Part shown: positions 47,795 through 50,650 of the stretch, one piece after another
Position numbering within the stretch: position 1 is the first letter of the stretch
How the letters are laid out: the number at the start of each line of letters is the position of its first letter
Origin: Egerieenecus sp048201975
GTDB taxonomy: Bacteria > Bacillota > Clostridia > Christensenellales > Aristaeellaceae
Reading direction: 5' to 3'
Length of the DNA stretch: 50,650 nt
NCBI GenBank assembly: GCA_048201975.1
Contig: DBFBGQ010000078.1
Span: forward strand, 1-50,650
Position numbers and translations under genes: made by a program
The notes under the pieces: generated by a model
Databases searched by the model: none
Seen by the model: the letters and a program-made list of their open reading frames with translations, nothing else
What the model was told of the DNA's origin: nothing

Positions 47795-49276
47795 TTACGC
47801 GAAGGGATTCTCCGTGGGATAGGGCAGGGAAGCGGGCTGATTGTAGGCGATATCCTTCACGCCCAGGTACTTGAACACCTCGTACAGGGCCTTGCCCACG
47901 TGCTTGAAGGCCACCGCGCCATGGTGGGGATACCGCTTGCCCACCAGCACATGCCGGTAGAAGCGGCCCATTTCCTTGATGGCGAAAATGCCGATGCCGC
48001 CAAAGGACTGGGTGGGCACATCCAGCACCTCGCCCTCGGCGATGTAGGAGCGCAGCACGCCCTCGCTGTCGCACTGCAAGCGATAGAAGGTGATGTCGCT
48101 GGCGGCGATGTCCGCTTCCAGGGTGCCGCGGGTGAAATCGGGTTCGCTGCCCGCGGGCTCCAGCAAACGGTGCTGGATCAGCTGGTACTTCACCGCGCGG
48201 TTGGAGCACAGCTTGCACTCAGGGGTATTGCCGCAGTGGAAGCCCATGAAGGTATCCGTCAGCTTGTAGTCGTACTTGCCCTTGATATCCTTGTCGTAGA
48301 TGTAGGCGGGCACGGTGTTGTTGATGTCCAGCAGCGTCACCGCGTCGGCGCTGACGCACAGGCCGATGTACTCGCTCAGCGCGCCGTAGATGTCCACCTC
48401 GCAGCTCACGGGAATGCCGCGGCTCACCAGGCGGCTGTTCACATAGCAGGGCTCAAAGCCGAACTGGCTGGGGAACGCAGGCCAGCACTTGTCCGCAAAG
48501 GCCACGTACTTCCGGGCGCCCTTGTGCTTCTCGGCCCAGTCCAGCAGCGTCAGCTCAAACTGCGCCATGCGGCGGTTCAGGTCCTCGTAATAGGCGCCCT
48601 CGCCCATTTCCTTGGCCATTTCCGCGCAAACGCCGTCGATGCGGGGATCGTTCTCATGCTCCTTGAAGGCCACCAGCAGATCCAGCTCAGAGTTCTCCTC
48701 AATTTCCACGCCCAGTTCGTACAGGCCCTTGATGGGGGCGTTGCAGGCGAAGAAATCCTGGGGACGGGGCCCGAAGGTGATGATTTTCAGGTTCTTCACG
48801 CCGATGACCGCCCGGGCGATCGGCACGAAATCAGCAATCATCTTGGCGATGTCGTCGCAGGTGCCCACGGGATACTCGGGGATGTAGGCGTCAATATGCC
48901 GCATGCCCAGGTTATAGGAGCAGTTCAGCATGCCGCAGTAAGCGTCGCCACGGCCGTTGATCATGTCGCCGTCGCCCTCGGCCGCCGCCACGAACATGCA
49001 GGGGCCGTCGAAATTCTTGGCGATCAGGGTTTCGGGGGTCTCGGGGCCGAAGTTGCCCAGGAACACCACCAGCGCGTTGCAACCCGCCTTGTTGACGTCT
49101 TCCACCGCCTTGAGCATGTCGGCTTCATTCTCCACGGTGACGGGGCACTCGTAGATCTTGTCCGCGCCGTAGGCGGCCACGATGGCGGCACGGCGCTTTT
49201 CGGAAAGGGCGATGGGGAAGCAGTCGCGGCTTACGGCAACGATGCCCAGCTTAACCTCGGGAATGTTCTGAATCAT
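47795..49276 (-). CDS. L-fucose/L-arabinose isomerase family protein
   Basis: A 493-residue protein of the FucI-like isomerase family. It has VVFLGNFGPETPETLIAKNF, MFVAAAEGDGDMINGRGDAY, FSQFGFEP-like SQFGFEPCYVNSRLVSRGIP and CEVDIYGALSEYIGLC, with metal-binding Glu/Asp/His expected in the central and last domains (for example TDTFMGFHCGNTP). It should interconvert an aldose and a ketose; the sugar is uncertain and the family includes divergent members in sugar-acid operons. I take the ATG at 49276 after AAAGGAGCG; the GTG three codons upstream is too close to the site. It follows the DUF4867 gene by 24 bases, a pairing I recall from other Firmicutes. Confidence 0.82.
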   Translation of the reverse strand: MIQNIPEVKLGIVAVSRDCFPIALSEKRRAAIVAAYGADKIYECPVTVENEADMLKAVEDVNKAGCNALVVFLGNFGPETPETLIAKNFDGPCMFVAAAEGDGDMINGRGDAYCGMLNCSYNLGMRHIDAYIPEYPVGTCDDIAKMIADFVPIARAVIGVKNLKIITFGPRPQDFFACNAPIKGLYELGVEIEENSELDLLVAFKEHENDPRIDGVCAEMAKEMGEGAYYEDLNRRMAQFELTLLDWAEKHKGARKYVAFADKCWPAFPSQFGFEPCYVNSRLVSRGIPVSCEVDIYGALSEYIGLCVSADAVTLLDINNTVPAYIYDKDIKGKYDYKLTDTFMGFHCGNTPECKLCSNRAVKYQLIQHRLLEPAGSEPDFTRGTLEADIAASDITFYRLQCDSEGVLRSYIAEGEVLDVPTQSFGGIGIFAIKEMGRFYRHVLVGKRYPHHGAVAFKHVGKALYEVFKYLGVKDIAYNQPASLPYPTENPFA

Positions 49277-49300
49277 GTTTTCCACGCTCCTTTTGCTTTG

Positions 49301-49933
49301 TCAAAGGTCGTTCTGTATGTCGATATTCACGCCACGCAGGCCAACCACTGCGCCCTGAGCGGCCTCGTCGCTGTCCGCGTGAGCAATGAGCCATTTGTTC
49401 CGTGCCCACAGCTGCGCATCCATCACATTTGCGCCTCCGCCGGGGCGATAGTCGGTATTGGTGCCCAGCGGCAACGCCACCAGCACCTGGAACCCCTTGG
49501 CTGCGTCGCAGTGGCAGGGCGCATAATGCAGCGTGGTGGCGTACACCTCCACCAGCACGCCCGCAGGCACGCGGAAGGCCTTGACCTTCTCGGTGTCCAG
49601 CACGCCGTCCACAATCTCTTCCTGCTTGGCCAGCAGCAGGATGAAATCCTCCGTGCCCAGGTTGAACTCGCTGTCCCGGTGGTATTCCAGGCAATTCAAC
49701 CGGGTGTTATGTCCGTTGCAATAGCCCAACTGAAAGGGCATTCCGCCAAAGAGCGCGCTCCCCACCGTATCCGCGTCCTCCGCGGCGTGCAGGCAGGCTT
49801 CCTTGGGCACGTAGGCCACGCCCTGGGTAACCGGCGTAGTCTTCAAAGCCTGGAGAATCCCCCCCACGGGGTAGCCTTCCACAACCCGACCATAGGGCGC
49901 AAAAGCCGGATCTGTTACCGGATAAATCTTCAT
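49301..49933 (-). CDS. DUF4867 family protein (cupin-like)
   Basis: A 210-residue cytoplasmic protein. FQLGYCNGHNTRLNCLEYHR, EFNLGTEDFILLLAKQEE and FRVPAGVLVEVYATTLHYAPC suggest a beta-barrel cupin with several His/Glu that could hold a metal. The DUF4867 family often accompanies FucI-like isomerases, so it may be a mutarotase- or isomerase-like helper; the activity is unknown. The ATG at 49933 follows GGAGG. It is the first gene of a two-gene operon. Confidence 0.78.
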   Translation of the reverse strand: MKIYPVTDPAFAPYGRVVEGYPVGGILQALKTTPVTQGVAYVPKEACLHAAEDADTVGSALFGGMPFQLGYCNGHNTRLNCLEYHRDSEFNLGTEDFILLLAKQEEIVDGVLDTEKVKAFRVPAGVLVEVYATTLHYAPCHCDAAKGFQVLVALPLGTNTDYRPGGGANVMDAQLWARNKWLIAHADSDEAAQGAVVGLRGVNIDIQNDL

Positions 49934-50109
49934 TGCCGTCCGCTTCCTCCCTTGCGTACGCTGTTCATGGCAAAGCTGCGGAGCCCGCATGTAGCCGTGC
50001 CCGCGCACTTTTTACCACATCCTACAGTATACACGTTTTCCCAGGAAGAACAATGGCACATCTGGTAGAACCCCCGAGATGTGCGTACAAATTTTCATCC
50101 GCTTTGCAA

Positions 50110-50139
50110 CAAAAAAGCGGAAGCCTTTTGACTTCCGCT
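50110..50139 (-). terminator. Terminator of the rRNA-tRNA transcript
   Basis: AGCGGAAG / CTTCCGCT arms (50132-50139, 50116-50123) with TTTTTT after them on the minus strand, placed four bases past tRNA-Asn. It ends the 23S-5S-tRNA transcript. Confidence 0.88.
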
Positions 50140-50142
50140 ACG

Positions 50143-50214
50143 CTCCCCAGGTAGGGCTCGAACCTACAACAACTCGGTTAACAGCCGAGTGCTCTGCCAT
50201 TGAGCTACTGAGGA
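50143..50214 (-). tRNA. tRNA-Asn (anticodon GTT)
   Basis: A full cloverleaf: acceptor TCCTCAG / CTGGGGA with one G-U pair, D-arm GCTCAATGGCAGAGC, anticodon stem CTCGG / CCGAG with loop CTGTTAA, T-arm GTAGG-TTCGAGC-CCTAC. The discriminator is G and no CCA is encoded, unlike tRNA-Arg in this window. It follows the 5S gene closely. Confidence 0.95.
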
Positions 50215-50221
50215 ATAAAAT

Positions 50222-50337
50222 TCCGGCAACTTCCTACTCTCCCGGGCCGTGTCCAGCCAAGTACCATCGGCGCTGAAGGGCTTAACTTCTGTGTTCGGTA
50301 TGGGAACAGGTGGAACCCCTTCGCCATCGTCACCGGA
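50222..50337 (-). rRNA. 5S ribosomal RNA
   Basis: The minus strand shows the typical 5S order: GGTGACGATGGCGAAGGGG, CCACCTGTTCCCATACCGAA, CACAGAAGTTAAGCCCTTCA, and GGGAGAGTAGG near the 3' end, closed by CCGG arms. The position between 23S and tRNA-Asn fits a standard operon. Ends are good to a few bases. Confidence 0.93.
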
Positions 50338-50536
50338 AAATGTGAACTTTTTTCAGCAAGCAACTCTCGCCGCTTGCAACGGTGATATGCTACCACATCT
50401 TCCCGGCGCTGTCAATACCCTTGCGCAGATATTCCGCCGGCATGGTCTATCACCTTTTCCCCGCACCCTGACAACTGCACAGCGCTTCGATTTGAACTTC
50501 CTTGCCTTATCTCCAATCAGTCTCTCGACTTTGCGT

Positions 50537-50650
50537 GCAATCAAGCCCTCGACCGATTAGTATCATCAAGCTACATCCGTTACCGAACTTCCACCGATGA
50601 CCTATCTACCTGGTAGTCCTCCAGGGGTCTTACTTCTTTCGAATGGGAAT
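50537..50650 (-). rRNA. 23S ribosomal RNA, 3' end (runs out of the window)
   Basis: The minus strand carries the 23S terminus: GTAAGACCCCTGGAGGACTA, CCAGGTAGATAGGTC, GGAAGTTCGGTAACGG and ACTAATCGGTCGAGGGCTTG. About 200 bases of spacer separate it from 5S. The 3' boundary is approximate. Confidence 0.93.

Noticed and set aside
47717..50068. Open frame of over 700 codons on the plus strand
   Set aside because: It is antisense to the isomerase and DUF4867 genes with low-complexity composition and no ribosome site.
1..50650. CRISPR array or complete insertion sequence
   Set aside because: No regularly spaced repeats, cas genes or intact transposase genes were seen on either strand.

Overview
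ORGANISM. The window reads as part of a high-GC Clostridia (Firmicutes) chromosome. Genes carry strong AGGAGG ribosome sites with ATG, GTG and TTG starts. There is a tetrahydrofolate riboswitch, a YesMN-type two-component system with an LplABC-type sugar ABC transporter, a CwlD-like amidase, a BMP-family nucleoside ABC transporter and the Firmicutes small proteins DUF896, DUF1292 and DUF5665. GC-rich coding together with substrate-binding proteins that have AxA-type signal peptides but no lipobox suggests a Christensenellales-like gut lineage. That placement is an inference, not shown by the sequence.

LAYOUT. (1) 1-3143: end of a hexuronate operon on the minus strand: uxuB, a uxuA interrupted by one in-frame TGA, and a short C-terminal remnant of a TRAP permease. 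(2) 3144-19399: a glucuronoxylan / aldouronate utilisation locus. Two permeases, a binding protein and a large GH2 enzyme run leftward; YesN, YesM, GH115, a second GH2 and GH43 run rightward from a shared intergenic region. (3) 19400-20990: AT-richer, decayed DNA with an ABC-exporter ATPase fragment, a small membrane-protein frame, a tRNA-Arg(CCT) and a second 5'-half copy of that tRNA. (4) 20990-28850: nth, riboswitch-controlled folT, a four-gene BMP-type nucleoside transporter, a flavodoxin-fold oxidoreductase and an EamA permease. (5) 29036-31261: a holin / coiled-coil / NlpC-P60 lysis-type cassette without phage structural genes, and a divergent very GC-rich gene of unknown function. (6) 31262-31741: a cluster of DnaA boxes. 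(7) 31742-36757: cwlD, rluD-like, lspA and small conserved proteins. (8) 36759-41458: a tightly coupled envelope operon (M1 peptidase, GT2-GtrA fusion, 54-residue secreted protein, phosphodiester glycosidase, Lgt-like protein). (9) 41590-47674: M20 peptidase, polar amino-acid ABC transporter with ARG-box-like sites, SGNH hydrolase, DUF4097 protein and a MerR regulator. (10) 47795-50650: fucose-isomerase-like gene with DUF4867, then tRNA-Asn, 5S and the 3' end of 23S rRNA, all on the minus strand.

HOW IT WORKS TOGETHER. The left third makes sense as one pathway. YesMN would sense xylan-derived oligosaccharides and the ABC system would import them. GH115 would release (methyl)glucuronate, GH43 and the GH2 enzymes would trim the backbone and side chains, and UxuB/UxuA would carry glucuronate carbon to 2-keto-3-deoxygluconate. 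The nonsense codon in uxuA, the truncated TRAP gene on the left edge, and the ABC fragment and half tRNA on the right edge show that the locus sits between broken genes, as expected for an inserted or exchanged cassette.

MOST INTERESTING. The envelope operon with a degenerate Lgt-like protein, the DnaA-box cluster far from any replication gene, the Cys/His insertion in the DUF1292 protein together with its long 5' leader, the orphan lysis cassette, and the remnants that mark the edges of the xylan locus.
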